Below are positions 36,933 through 48,800 of a stretch of DNA of 64,000 nucleotides, in pieces. The notes under the pieces were generated by a model, which was given only the letters and a program-made list of their open reading frames with translations, was not told the DNA's origin and made no database searches. The translations under genes were made by a program, and so were the position numbers. The stretch's first letter is position 1, and the number at the start of each line of letters is the position of its first letter. Origin of the DNA: Garcia nutans (lineage: Eukaryota; Streptophyta; Magnoliopsida; Malpighiales; Euphorbiaceae); contig CANTUV010000015.1 of NCBI GenBank assembly GCA_947685225.1, positions 9,672,001-9,736,000 of the forward strand, read 5' to 3'.

Positions 36933-37437
36933 CCTTATGTATTGGGGGATTGCAAAAGTACCTAACTCATGATGAATCCTCAATTTTTTTTGAGGTGTAA
37001 TGAACATGCAATATACTGTTAAACCCAGGCAAGGCTTTTTTACTCAAATGTGGTTAGGTAACTCGGGGCTAGATATCCAAAAGGCAACTCGAGATTTAGG
37101 CTTTAGCCATCCAAGACTTGCATAGCCTGAAGATATGAAATGAGCCATTCAAGTCATGACTCCAGCCATATAAGACTTGTAAGGCCTAAATAAATCTAAT
37201 AAGCCATTCGTGCCTAGACTCCAACCATTGAAGACTTGTAGAACCTAAATATATGTAACATGCCATTTAGGCTAAGACTCTTAGCCATTCGAGACTTGCA
37301 GAGCCAAAAAGATGTAAGGGCCACTCGAGGTCGAGACTATTAGTCACTAGGGACTTACAAAGCAAAAAAGATGATAAGGACCACTCGGGTTCAAGACTCC
37401 TAGCTACTATGACTTATAGAGCCAAAAAGACAAGGGC
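36933..37437. repeat. Minisatellite with hairpin units (GACTC loops)
   Basis: From about 37060 to 37437, six or so units of 60-70 bases share GCCATTCGAGACTTGCAGAGCC and a second module of which GGCTAA-GACTC-TTAGCC (near 37272) is the clearest palindrome. The design resembles the array at 9970-10850, though the sequence differs. It lies outside the TSD of the large Tat element, so it belongs to the DNA that element inserted into, perhaps another Tat 3' region. 36933-37060 holds nothing recognised. Confidence 0.65.
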
Positions 37438-38640
37438 TGTTAGCCAAATCCTTGGCCTAATAAACTCTATTTTAATCTTAAGCAATCAAATTGAATAACA
37501 CTAATATTTGTACCAAGATACATTTTGTAGAAACTTAGGATTATAGTGAAATCATGCATATCCCGATCGGACCATAGGAAGTTCGACCAAACCAAGGTCT
37601 GGACTTCCTAAAACAAATTACACAGTAAGGTTCACAGTCAGTAGTACTCTCAGATTCTCAATGTGCTAGCATTTCCTATTTAGATCATATGCTAATCTGA
37701 CTCAACCTTTATTGGAGATTTTCTAAAATTCATCCAGTAGAGTTAAAGGCTAGCTAGTACTCCTAAATCTTTAGAGTACCTTATTTCCTTACCAGAGCAA
37801 GTCATGGTATGATCGGACTAAGCTTGAATAATTTTTTTTTTCAAAACTTCTAGTAAGCTTCATGCCCTGTGATACGCCTAATTTTTCACCATATCACAGG
37901 TAGGCCAATTGAACTAGTTAGAATTCTGACCGGGCCAGTGCTATGGGATTAAAAATTATATCTGTTATATGTTAGCTCGATTATTGGTTGCCACATGTAT
38001 AAGCTGTTGGAGGAGTGTTCCACAAGATTTGAAGCTTTCAACCAGACTAGGATTAGTCCAACCATGAAGGGTTCAGTCTGACTCAACCAGACCCATTCCA
38101 ACTAGAAAATTGCTCTAAATAATAATTGAAGTGGGAGACATTGACTAATGAAGCTGGTACCCACCATCTAACTTTTTCTAATGGCTCCTTGAAGACTTGA
38201 AGACTATAAATATCTCATCAAACTTTATTGTTTGATAGGAATTGAGAAATTTGAGTATTGTATAGCCAAGATAAACATCTTTAATTATGTTGTATCAAAA
38301 TTTTCATTTATTATACTCGAGTGTTGTGTATGAGCATTAAACACCATTATAGAAGTTTGGTGTGAGTTTTAAAATACTAGATTTTAGAGTGAGCCTGGGT
38401 AAAGCACTTGTTGGGTTGTGAGGTATCTCAAACCTTGTAAAACTTTCAGTGTGATCTTGTTAAAATACCAAGTTAGAGTTAAGCTTATAAAAACCTAAAG
38501 CCATTGAAACCTCAACAAGTTGTTGAGAAAGTGGATATAGGATTGAGGAATATGAACCACAATAAATTGCTTGTGTTCAATCTCTTCTTCTCTACTCTTT
38601 TCTTGTTTGTTAATTTTTTTTAAAGTTTCCCTTCACTTTC
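37438..38640 (+). mobile_element. Ty1/copia LTR, truncated at its 3' end
   Basis: It starts TGTTAGCCAAATCCTTGGCC and is homologous to the reverse of 42518-43994 and to 3032-4428. A TATA-like CTATAAATAT lies near 38205, followed by the U5-like AAAGCACTTGTTGGGTTGTGAG segment. The last ~60 bases of the LTR are missing, and at about 38640 it abuts an inverted gag fragment. Confidence 0.75.
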
Positions 38641-39243
38641 ACTAGACATTCAATACACTTCTTAAGCATACACTTTGCCCAATTTCTTCAAGTCGTTGAC
38701 GATAGCAAGTAATCGGTTGGTAATTTTGGTAACATTCTCATATGGCTTCATTTTGAAGAGTTCACTCATGCACAAGCATTTAGATTTTGGTGAACCTTAC
38801 TTGGGTAGTACTCTCATGATAGTTCTCAAGTGTTTTCTAAATAATATATGCACTAGTAAGGTATTGGACTCTTTCAACTTCTTCTCTAGACATGAAGTTT
38901 AATAAAATGGAGGAAGCTTTATTATTCTTCTAAAGAGCTCTTTCTTAGGCATCGATCTATTATGCTCTAGGAATTTTCACTTACATAACATCAACTTCTT
39001 GAGTAGCAACTTTTCACTTATTAGTTACACATTTCCAAAGCTTAAATCCTTCACTATCTAGGAATAATTACATCTTGTGTTTCCAACAAGAGTTGTTGGT
39101 TCCATCAAAATAAGGTCTTAGATAGGAATTTAAATTTCCAAGAGAAGGAGCTATGGATGTAGAAGTAGAGGTTTAGGTGGTTTGGAAAGAAGTAGTTGCC
39201 ATTGTGAATCTTTAATTTCACTGTAAAGCTTTTTGAAATTTTA
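38641..39243 (-). pseudogene. Ty1/copia gag remnant
   Basis: On the minus strand around 38770-38660 the sequence reads LFKMKPYENVTKITNRLLAI and then NDLKKLGKVYA, the conserved core of copia-type gag (the capsid protein). It stops shortly after and breaks at about 38640. Its position just downstream of a PBS and LTR on the same strand fits an element 5' end. The plus-strand ORF at 38675-38902 is its shadow. Confidence 0.75.
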
Positions 39244-39261
39244 AGCTCTGATACTAATTGT
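39244..39261 (-). promoter_or_regulatory. Primer-binding site of the copia element
   Basis: On the minus strand the bases after the LTR end (GGACAACA) read ATTAGTATCAGAGCTT, matching the initiator-Met-tRNA primer site TGGTATCAGAGC with changes at the first positions. Confidence 0.75.
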
Positions 39262-42200
39262 TGTCCTGAGATGGTGCCAGATAAAGGAGGGTGAATTAGT
39301 TATTTCGAAGAAATAATGGCAAATTAAAATCAAAATAAAGATGAAAAGAGAATAGAGTAGAGAATAATGAACACAAGAGATTTATAGTAGTTCAGATAAA
39401 ATCTATCCTACGTCCACTCCCCAACCTCAAGTTAAGAATTTCACTAACTTTGGATTTTTACAAGCTTAATTTTAACTTGGTGTTTTCACAAGCTCACATC
39501 AAATTTTACAAGGTTTGAGAATTTTCTCACAACCAACAAGAGTTTTACCCAGGATCACTCTAAAACCTAGTGTTTCAAATCTCACAATAAACTTATACAA
39601 TGGTGTTTAATGCTTACACCAAACTCTCAATGATTACAAATAGAAATCTTGATGTAAGGTAAAATAAAAGTGTTTTTCTTGACTACATGAGGCTCTTTTT
39701 TCCTTAAAACTAAAATTTCTTGACCTATTTATAGTCATCAAAAGTCCAACTAGCCATTGTCTTGAGATGGTAGTGGGATTTGACTTAATTGATGTGGTCC
39801 ACTTTCTTCAATATTTTCAAAATGGTGTCTAGCGGTCACCATACATGTTGTGCGGTTACTATACACACTATGTGCTCATTATACATTCTTGAAAGCAATT
39901 GCTCAATTTGAATTTTATCTAACGAATCTTTCCAATTGTTGATTCAAGTTGTCTGATATGAGTGCTGGTGCCATGCCTGTAGACCCTTAATTTTGGCCAT
40001 GATTGAGTTCAGTCCTAAATTAAAAGGGGCCAAATCAAATCCAATCTAATTTTAAAATCTTAAATTAAGTCTAGTCAAATTTTAAAAGAAAAAACCAAGG
40101 AAAGTCCAATTTTATGAGCCCAAATTGAGTTTGGTCCAATTTTACAAGCCAAATTGACCCAAAAATATCACAATTGGCCATTTTCATGGAAAATTTGTAT
40201 GAGCATGTCTCATAATGAATTGGCCATGGTCAATTTGTTATGATCCATGCTCAAAATGAATTAAGCATGGAAAATTCATTATGAGGCATGCTCATAATGA
40301 ATTGGCCATGGTTTTGGCCGAATTTGTCATAAAATCCACCTATGGCAAATTGGCTAAGGTTAATTCTCTATAATTCCCACCCATGGTGCCTATAAGTCCC
40401 TGATTCAAGCCATATTCAGTTTTAATTACATTTGAATTCAAATAATACTTGGATAGGTAGAAAGATGTTTGAATTGGACGAGGACTAGTGAAGCTAAGGT
40501 CGCCCTAACCATTGCCTATAAAAACAAAACCACAATGACAATGAAGGGGAGGGGGGAATTAGCTAGAAAAAGGCAGTAGCAACTGAGGTTTCTTTGCAAT
40601 TGAAAAAAAGCGCAGAGACATAAAATAATTCAACCAAAAGAAAAATAGAAGGTACATTAAGGCAGTAACTAATCGGCTTCCAAATTGTTAGTGTTCGGCC
40701 AAGACTTCAGTCGATCCAGGCTATCCAAAAAAGTAATTATGCAATCTAGTTTGGCTTGGAAAATTTACTTTAGAGGATCCAACAACGCAGGTATAATCTC
40801 ATTACTTTATTGATCATCTTCACCTCATTTTGTGAATTAAGCATGCTTTTATATTTAATTATACATTCAACTTTGGAAATTTCACTCAATAAACCATAAC
40901 TTCAATATTCAATTTGGTCTAAACCCTAATTATGTAATTTTAATCCCATTTAGATGATCGAAAGCCTAAATTTATATTAAACTCTAATTTTCCATTGTTT
41001 TAATTTTAGTTTGCATGTTTAGTATTTAGTTTATTTTCCAAAACCATAGTTTGCATTATTGTAGCCTTAATTTTCATGTTAAACCCTAACTTTGCATGTA
41101 AAACCCTAAATTGCATAATTAAACCTTAATTTTTAGAATCAAATCCTAGGTCATATGATTAAACCCTAGTTTTATGATAAAAACCCTTTCGGGGGCACTG
41201 TCCCCGGTTCCCTACAAGGGGTGCTGCCCTCTTGACTCCCGCCGTGTGCATTCCACCTTATATTTCATTGATGGGTTAATGTTTAGATTTGCTTGTGAAC
41301 TACAAAATTTTATGATGCTCTATATTTTTGGATACTTATTTTATTATAAATGTTGAAACTATGTTAATATCTATTTATTGGTTGTATTTTTAAGAGATTT
41401 GTAAAAGGCATGTTTTCATTTTGTGGTTGCCTTATTTATTTTGCTTCTTTTATTTTTATATTTGGAGATTAATGTAAGGGACATGTTTCTATCTTTTGGT
41501 AGGTGTCCCATTTTACTTTGTTTGAATTGAGAATATTTGGACAATTGTAAGGGTATTTTTCCATCTTGTATGGATGCCCATTTTATTGGTTTTACTTGAT
41601 TTATAATATAATATTATTTATTTTAATAATTGCGTGTAGTATGAATGATATCATAATAACTTAAGAATTTAATAATGTTTAGACCTGAGAAGGAGGCCGG
41701 TTCTAATGAACCAGCCTTAGGGGAGTGCTGGGTCATTCTTATCTTCCCCATACATACTCAACTTTCTGAATCCAGTAGAGGTTGGGGATTCCTTAGGAAT
41801 CAAGTCATCCATCATTTTTTATTTTTTTTTCCGGTCCATCTGGGTGGCAACCCCCATTTCACCGGGAGTGGGGGTAAAAATCCCCACTCATAATGCCTTG
41901 CCAGCCTATCTTATATTACGATTGCACAATAGGAACGTGCGGTCGCTCAACATAGCTTTTGATAGTTCTACCATAATTCTTCTTCCACATGTCCATCTTT
42001 CATTAGCTCATGAGGTTAGCACTAGAATTCAAATATTTTGAACTCTCACGGTTGCACAAGGCTACTAGTCTCACTGCACAACCTCACCATGAACTATTTT
42101 ATATCTTTTTTAGTTTATCCTTCTAAGTCTTGTATGGTTGCTCAACAAGTGGAGCGGTTGCACAACTTCTTGGGCGATCATCTCTTCACTGCATGCTCTG

Positions 42201-42499
42201 ACCATGATATATTCTGTAACTTTTGCATTTTCTCCATTTAATGTGCGATTGCATATTAAACTTATGCGGTCATACAAACACATAGCGGTCAGATGGTCAC
42301 TATGCCAATGACTATGACCTTTTCTCTGTTAGAACTATTCTTTTCTTTTGCTAAGGTGCGGTCGCACAGTGCCTTTTTATAGTCACACAACCTTTTTAAT
42401 GATTTACACATAAAGAAACACTTGTTCAAAATATTAGTACTCATCAATTTGATTGTCAATGATCAAAATAGAGTTTATTGTCCAATCATTTGGCCAACA
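39262..42499 (-). mobile_element. Ty1/copia 5' LTR, split by a solo LTR
   Basis: In the window it reads TGTTGTCCTGAG... to ...TTTGGCCAACA, the reverse of the LTR at 3032-4428; its own sequence is 39262-39977 and 41898-42499 (about 1.3 kb). GCGGTCGC-type motifs reappear at 41938-42365, matching the 3032 copy. The PBS and gag remnant to its left show it is a 5' LTR on the minus strand. Confidence 0.85.
39978..41892 (+). mobile_element. Solo LTR (TGTAGACCC family), TSD ATGCC
   Basis: The 1915-bp insertion starts TGTAGACCCTTAATTTTGGC and ends GGGGGTAAAAATCCCCACTCATA, flanked by ATGCC at 39973-39977 and 41893-41897. It is a relative of 11263-13292. TATAAAAA at 40517-40524 gives plus orientation. 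It has a hairpin at 40266-40310 in the position of the other copy's hairpin, AAACCCTAA-like motifs at 40920-41180, and a short GC-rich block at 41185-41250 absent from the other copy. Confidence 0.92.
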
Positions 42500-42504
42500 T
42501 TAGG

Positions 42505-42517
42505 CTTTGATACCACT
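42505..42517 (-). promoter_or_regulatory. Primer-binding site of the neighbouring copia LTR
   Basis: Reverse strand reads AGTGGTATCAAAG next to the LTR at 42518, an initiator-Met-tRNA primer site. Only about 18 bases of interior separate this LTR from the end of the next one at 42499. Confidence 0.7.
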
Positions 42518-43994
42518 TATTATTCCTTAGTGGCAACTAAGAGGGGAGGAGTGAATTGATCATTTTGTAAAAGTGAGGAAAATTAAAAATTTAACAAACA
42601 AGAGAGAAGAGTAGAAAAGAAAAGATTAAACTTGATCAATTTATAGTGGTTCAGATTATTCAATCCCACATCCATTATTCTCTACAACTTGTTGCTAAGC
42701 TCTAATTTGGTGATTTAGTAAGATCACACTATACTTTTATAAGGTTTGAGATTCCTTACAACTTAACAAGAGTTTTACCCAGGCTCACTCTAAAATCTAG
42801 TGTTTCAAAGCTCACACCAATATTCTAAAATGATGTTTAATGCTCACACCCAACGCTCAAATATAATAAATAAAAATTTTGATACAAAGTAATGAAAGAA
42901 ATTTATCTTAGCAATGTGATTCACTTCTCTTTTGAGAATTGAGTTTTACTCAAGTATTTATAGCCATTTAAGGTCTAGCTAACCGTTTGAAAAGGTAATT
43001 GGTTGGTGCCAACTTCATTAGTCAAAGTCCCCACTCAATTTTTATTTAGAGTAACTTCATGGTTGAACTACCCTTGGTTTTGTGGGGATGCACCTGGTAT
43101 GGTCAGATTGATTTTGGTCCAATTGGCCTATTTGAAATTTGTTCAACCAATTCCAATTAAATTACATATGGCATTCTCCAATTAGTTAGATGGATTCATA
43201 TCTCACCTACTAATCAGCACGTGGTCTGGTCAAACTTCTCCTTGGTTCAGTTGGGCAATTTTGAATTTCTTGATTGGCACTTTCTTATTCAACCACATGT
43301 TATTTTTTCATTTGTTGCTCAACCATGCCCACTATCTTCTGAAGAAATTCAAATGGTACAATCAGACTCTCCCTTAGTCTAACCGTATTATTTTTGGTTC
43401 GTTGAAGAATTGGCCGTGACGTTGGGTGTGAACATTACTGGAGGTTTTGGACATTTTTCTTCACGTTTGGTCCAGTCAAACTTGAGGTATGCTGAGATTT
43501 TGGGAGTACCAACTAGATTAGAATTCTACTAGATGGAAATTTAGATCTGGTCCTGTCAGAATAACCTTTGGTCCGAGCAGACTAAACTGGTATGCTAAAA
43601 ATCAGGGAGTGATGCTAGCCATGAACCCTACTATAAGTCTTGGACATTTTTCTTCACATTTGGTTCAGTTATTCCTTAAATTGGTTTGGTCAAACTTTGA
43701 GGTATGTTGAGGTTTTGGGAGAACCAATTGGAAAAAAATTCTACTGGATGGAAATTAGATCTGGTCCGGTCGAAATAACCTTTGGTCCGAGCGAACTAAG
43801 CTGGCATGCTAAAAATCAAGGAGCGATGCAAGTCGTGAAACTTACTGGAAGTTATCTCTGGCCCGGTTGGGCCTACTACAAAATTTCCAAATTCTAGAAT
43901 TCATGTAAAAAATAACTCAGTATAAACATTAGTACTATTTAATTTGATTGCCTAAGATCAAATAGAGTTTGTTAGGTTAAGAATTTGGCAAACA
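42518..43994 (-). mobile_element. Ty1/copia LTR with an internal ~210-bp direct duplication
   Basis: In the window it reads TATTATTCC (from TGTTGTCCC)... to ...AATTTGGCAAACA. It is closest to the copy at 37438. A reverse-strand TATA equivalent (ATTTATAGCC) lies near 42955. Two diverged copies of a ~210-bp segment with GGACATTTTTCTTCAC and AACCTTTGGTCCGAGC occupy about 43448-43650 and 43651-43860. ORFs at 43003 and 43640 fall in this LTR and are not genes. Confidence 0.82.
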
Positions 43995-45768
43995 AATACG
44001 ATAAAAAATATTAAGTAAATAAATCAATAAATTAATTTGTGTTATAATTCAAGTTAGCAGTAAAAATTAATTAATTAAATATTAATTCAATTATAAAAAA
44101 TGGTCATATTAATTGACATTGAAAAATCTTAGTTGGTTGGGTTAATTTCTATAGCTACTATTAATTACTTGGATTACCACCAACCAAATTTAATACTAGT
44201 ACTAATTTTCCTAGGATGGTAAAAATTTTATTTTTGCAAGAGCTGCAGCTAGCAATACCAATAAATTCAACTTGTATGTTCAACGTGACCATATTTACGT
44301 AATGGATCTCATATTACACGTATAGTAATTAAACATGACTATGCGTGTTATGAATATGGCCATACATATCACTTAAACGTATCCATATATGACACTTGTA
44401 TATTCTCACGACCATTCTACATATGACACTATAGTACTCTATTTATATAGATCTCATATTAAACACATATTAATTAAATATGGGCATGTGTATTATGGAC
44501 ATGACCATGTATATCACCTAAACACATTCATATATAACATATGTATGTTCACACGGCCATTTCTACGTAAAACATTGTAGTATTTTGTTTATATAGATTT
44601 CATACTAAACACATTAATTAAACATGACTGTGTATTATAAATATGACAATGCCTATCTGTAAAAGGAAAATATTATTTAAATAAATTCGTGTTTCAATTA
44701 AATCAAAACCCACTGAACCCATTCAAAAAATAAATAACAAACTTCTAAATAATATGTAAAAAAAAGAAAAAATTCATAAAAAACTTTATTAAAAACAAAA
44801 AAATTTGCTTTTCCATAAAATACATATTATAAACTAAACATATTGCATCTACATTTACAATATAAAAAAATTAGAATTTATCAATATTGTAAAAATTCTT
44901 ATGTTTCTTCAAAAATAATAGGTGAAGTTAAGAATTTGCTATTTTCGTAAATGTAATAACGATATTTGAGAAGCAAGACAAAGATTAAAAGAGTAGAGAA
45001 TAATAGTATATCTATAAATTACATGATGAGAAAAAAAAAAGCAAGAGAATGAAAAAACACCCAGAATGAAAATGAAAAAGAGAAAAAAATAAACTTGGTG
45101 AATGAAAAAAGGATTTGTAGCATTTTAGTGCCAAAAGGTAAAAATGTCCAAAATAATTTAATTTAAAAGAGCATAATATGAAACCGAGTAAAAATTTTCT
45201 CAGGGGTATTTAACCTGTAAATTTCCAAAAAAAAGTTTCTAATTTTAAGATTAATAAATCTATCTTTATGGATCTAACTTTTCAAATACATTTATAAATT
45301 TAGAGGGGATGCAGATATTCTTACAGTCCATGCACACACGTCGTATATAATTCAATTGGTAGTTGAGTTATTTTTCAAAATGTAATGATATGGTCGCTAG
45401 AATTTAGGATTTGGCAAATATTAAGTTTCTTCCTAGTACATAAAATAATAATAGAAAAGAAAGAATTCAATTTAAAATGAAAAGTTATTCATTTAATATA
45501 ACCTCCTTACATATGTAAATTTGAAAACAAGGATAATTTGACATAATTACTAACCGTTAAAAAAAAAAGAAGAAAAGTCAAAATTGCAGAAAGTGGTTAT
45601 TAAAAAAAACTGTCTTTTATTCATTAAGTACTCATTATTATTATAATTATTACTATTTAAAAAAGCATAATTTCCACTAAAATTGACAAATATTAGTAGG
45701 CAGCCTATTGCAAGGCACCGTGTTTATGTTTCTAATGCCCACTTTCTCTGCTTTTCTCTCTCTCAAGC
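43995..45768. repeat. AT-rich intergenic DNA with a ~145-bp tandem repeat
   Basis: Units starting ATCTCATATTA/ATTTCATACTA begin at 44306, 44451 and 44597 (period 145-146), about 2.5 copies, with part of an earlier unit at 44270-44305. Each contains AAACATGACTATG/ATGGCCATACATAT-like stretches. The remainder to 45768 is AT-rich upstream DNA of the peroxidase locus with no ORF or RNA gene seen. Confidence 0.7.
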
Positions 45769-45777
45769 ATCTATATA
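45769..45777 (+). promoter_or_regulatory. TATA box of the peroxidase locus
   Basis: CTATATATAG lies about 70 bases upstream of the first ATG (45842) in a CT-rich leader context, as in a plant core promoter. Confidence 0.65.
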
Positions 45778-45841
45778 TAGAAAGCTTTAGGGGACTCCCT
45801 TGCATTCACAAAAAAGAGTCATTCTTTTATAGAAGAGTCTA

Positions 45842-48800
45842 ATGTTGGTGAGTTTAGCTTATGAATTATACTACTTGGAGGATTCTTGGCTTATGCACAA
45901 TTTAAGTCCAACATTTTATGACGATAGCTGTCCGTATGTTTCTTGCATTATTCGTGAAGTTATTAAGCAAACTCTAAAATCAGATCCCAGAATTGGTGCT
46001 AGCCTCATTAGACTCCACTTCCACCACTGCTTTGTTAATGTTAGTTTTCACTGACTCTTCGTTATTTTTATTCTCTACTTTTTCTTTCATTTAGTTATTA
46101 TTATTTAGTTTTCATCTGTTTTCCCTTTCATTTTTTTTTGTTCTCACTAACTATCCTTTAATTATTATCTTACTTTTTTTTTGGTTGTTTTAAGAACATT
46201 TTTTTGTTATTAGTCAGTCAACTCTTTAGTATTTGTTTATAAAATTATGAATTTTTTCCTTGGTATTAATTTTTGTTGTTTGGTTTATATAATACTTTTA
46301 TTATTAAAGCTTTCGAAGAAAAAAAGATAAATTTTTATTATTAAAATTATATATATATTAGACTTTGAGTTAATAAATATTGTGAAAGGCTTTAATTAAT
46401 TAATATATTTCTCAAAATCTTGCAATTTTATTATAAAGTTAGTTTAGAAATTAAAAGTGTTAAAATTTTGAATAATAAGGATTAAATTAGTAATTATAAA
46501 AGATTTAATTATGTTATCGTAACTTATCATAGGGAGGCGGGGAACAGACCTTTATTTTTTATTTTTTCTGTTAAGCTGTCTTTTTCTTCATTTTACTGCT
46601 CTTTTTCTTCAATTATGAAAATTAAAAGGATAGAATACGGGTCAGATGTACCAAATAAACACGCAAAATGTCTTCCTTTTTATGTCGCAATTGACAGTAC
46701 TATATTTAGTTATTTTCAACCAAAATTATTGCAAGCAGCAGGAACAAAGAAAAATAGAAAAGGAAAGAAAATATTAGCAAACAAATGAAAGTTGAGCTGA
46801 AATTATCACTTTCTTTGTTTATCGCCTGTTGCTTAATTAATTTCAAAGGAATTGCCAAACTTAACTTGTATACATATTTACATGATTTTTTTTTCTGGCA
46901 AGATGAAGTTTTTGTATGTTTGAAATTTTTTAAAACATATTCCCTCCTTCTCACAAAAATTGTCCACCATTTTATTTTAAAATGTCCTAAAATAATTATC
47001 TATTTTTATTTATAGAATATATTTAATATTTTTTTCTATTTTATTCTCTAATAAATTCACACTTGAAATAAGAAATCAACGATAGTTTGAACTATTTTTA
47101 AAGTAAAATAAATATATAAACAATAATAAAAAATTTTAGAAAAAGAAAATAGACAACCTTTGTGAAACAAAAAGAGTATCATTTAATTTTTGATTAAGTG
47201 ACACTGAAGTCTTGTATTTAAAAGTTTCAGTTTTATATCAATTAAATTTAATAAAAAAAATATTAATTGGAACTCATTACTCACATGTTTAGTTTTTATA
47301 TGATATTATAGATTTTTTAAAGGAAAAAAAATATTTAAACTTCAAACTCATCTATATTTTTTTATAAAAAAAATATTAAAAGGTTTGGAAATAATAATTA
47401 ACCATATCTTACTTAACCGTTCTATTTTATATTGCTAAAAATAAAGGTCAAGTTTTGAAAAGGACTTGTATTGCATTATTATCTATGGTTAATGTTAAAA
47501 CAATTGAATGAATATTGTTAAATACTTCAGGGCTGTGATGGATCAATTTTGCTGGACAAGACTGATACTATAGACACTGAAAAAGAAGCATTAGCGAATA
47601 ACAACTCAGCCAGAGGATTTGACGTTGTTGATTTAATGAAATCTAAGTTGGAGAGTATCTGTCCTGCTACTGTTTCTTGTGCTGATATCCTCACTGTTGC
47701 TGCCCAAGAATCTGTTGCCTTGGTAATTCTAATTACACTTTTTTTTTTCTACCAATCAAAATAGATCGAATATTATATTAATTATTTGTTTTTGATTTAT
47801 ATCATATCTTTATCTTTTTTTTTTCTTTTATAGAACTAATTTTAACGCGAATAGTTTATTCTAAATAGAACCAACGAGATAAACTTTATAATGCCATAAA
47901 TAAAACTTTACTCCAGATTTTTTAAAATTTTTATTTTGGTAATACAAAATTTTTAAATTTTCTTAAACTTTATACCGTGAATAAAATTTTATTTTTTTAA
48001 ATTCTACTACTCGGATCCTAGTATCTTGATATTTCCCTTTTTATGTCAATTAAACTTGAGAGATTGTGGTTAATTTTGCTTCTTTTATTTTTTTACTTCT
48101 TATTTTTTTATTAAATCTCAATTTATTTTATTCTCTTCAAATTTATATGTAATATTTTTTTTTGAGAAATAATATTTTTTATAGATGTAATAATTTTTTT
48201 TTGGTTAATTTCACATATTTTATAGATGTAATATATATATATATATATTGAAGAGATATGTAGATTTAATATTATATATATTAGTTTTAAATTTTTGAGA
48301 ATTAATTTTTTATTTTTCACAAATAAATTTATATTACAAAATTTCCATAGAAATTTATTTTTAATTTCTTTTAAATAAATATATTTTCTAATTTTTAAAG
48401 CAAAAAATTATTTTCATTTTTATCAAATAAGTGTATTTTTCAGTTTTTCAAAATAAAAAATAGTTTTCTATTTTGTTACATAAACATATTTTCTAAATTT
48501 TCTATAGAAAATAAATACTTAGTATTATTACAACTTAGAAAATAGTTTTTAAGTAAACACACTTTACTTTTTAAGGAATAGTATTATTGCTCGGCAAGAA
48601 TCAAATTAACAATGTAAAAGAGAATCATCATGCCAATCTTTATATTCTGACACACGAAGTGCATCCTTTGCTAGTGAATGAGAATAAAAACATAGCCTCA
48701 CTAATAGTCATAGATAACAACAGAGAAAAATCAATCTTGAATTATAAGCTTCAGTTTTTTTAAAAAAAATGTTGAATTATAAGCCCTAATTATTTACGTT

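Noticed and set aside
39244..39261. tRNA-like sequence (also 28239-28251, 42505-42517)
   Set aside because: Only 10-13 bases complementary to initiator Met tRNA; these are primer-binding sites, not tRNA genes.
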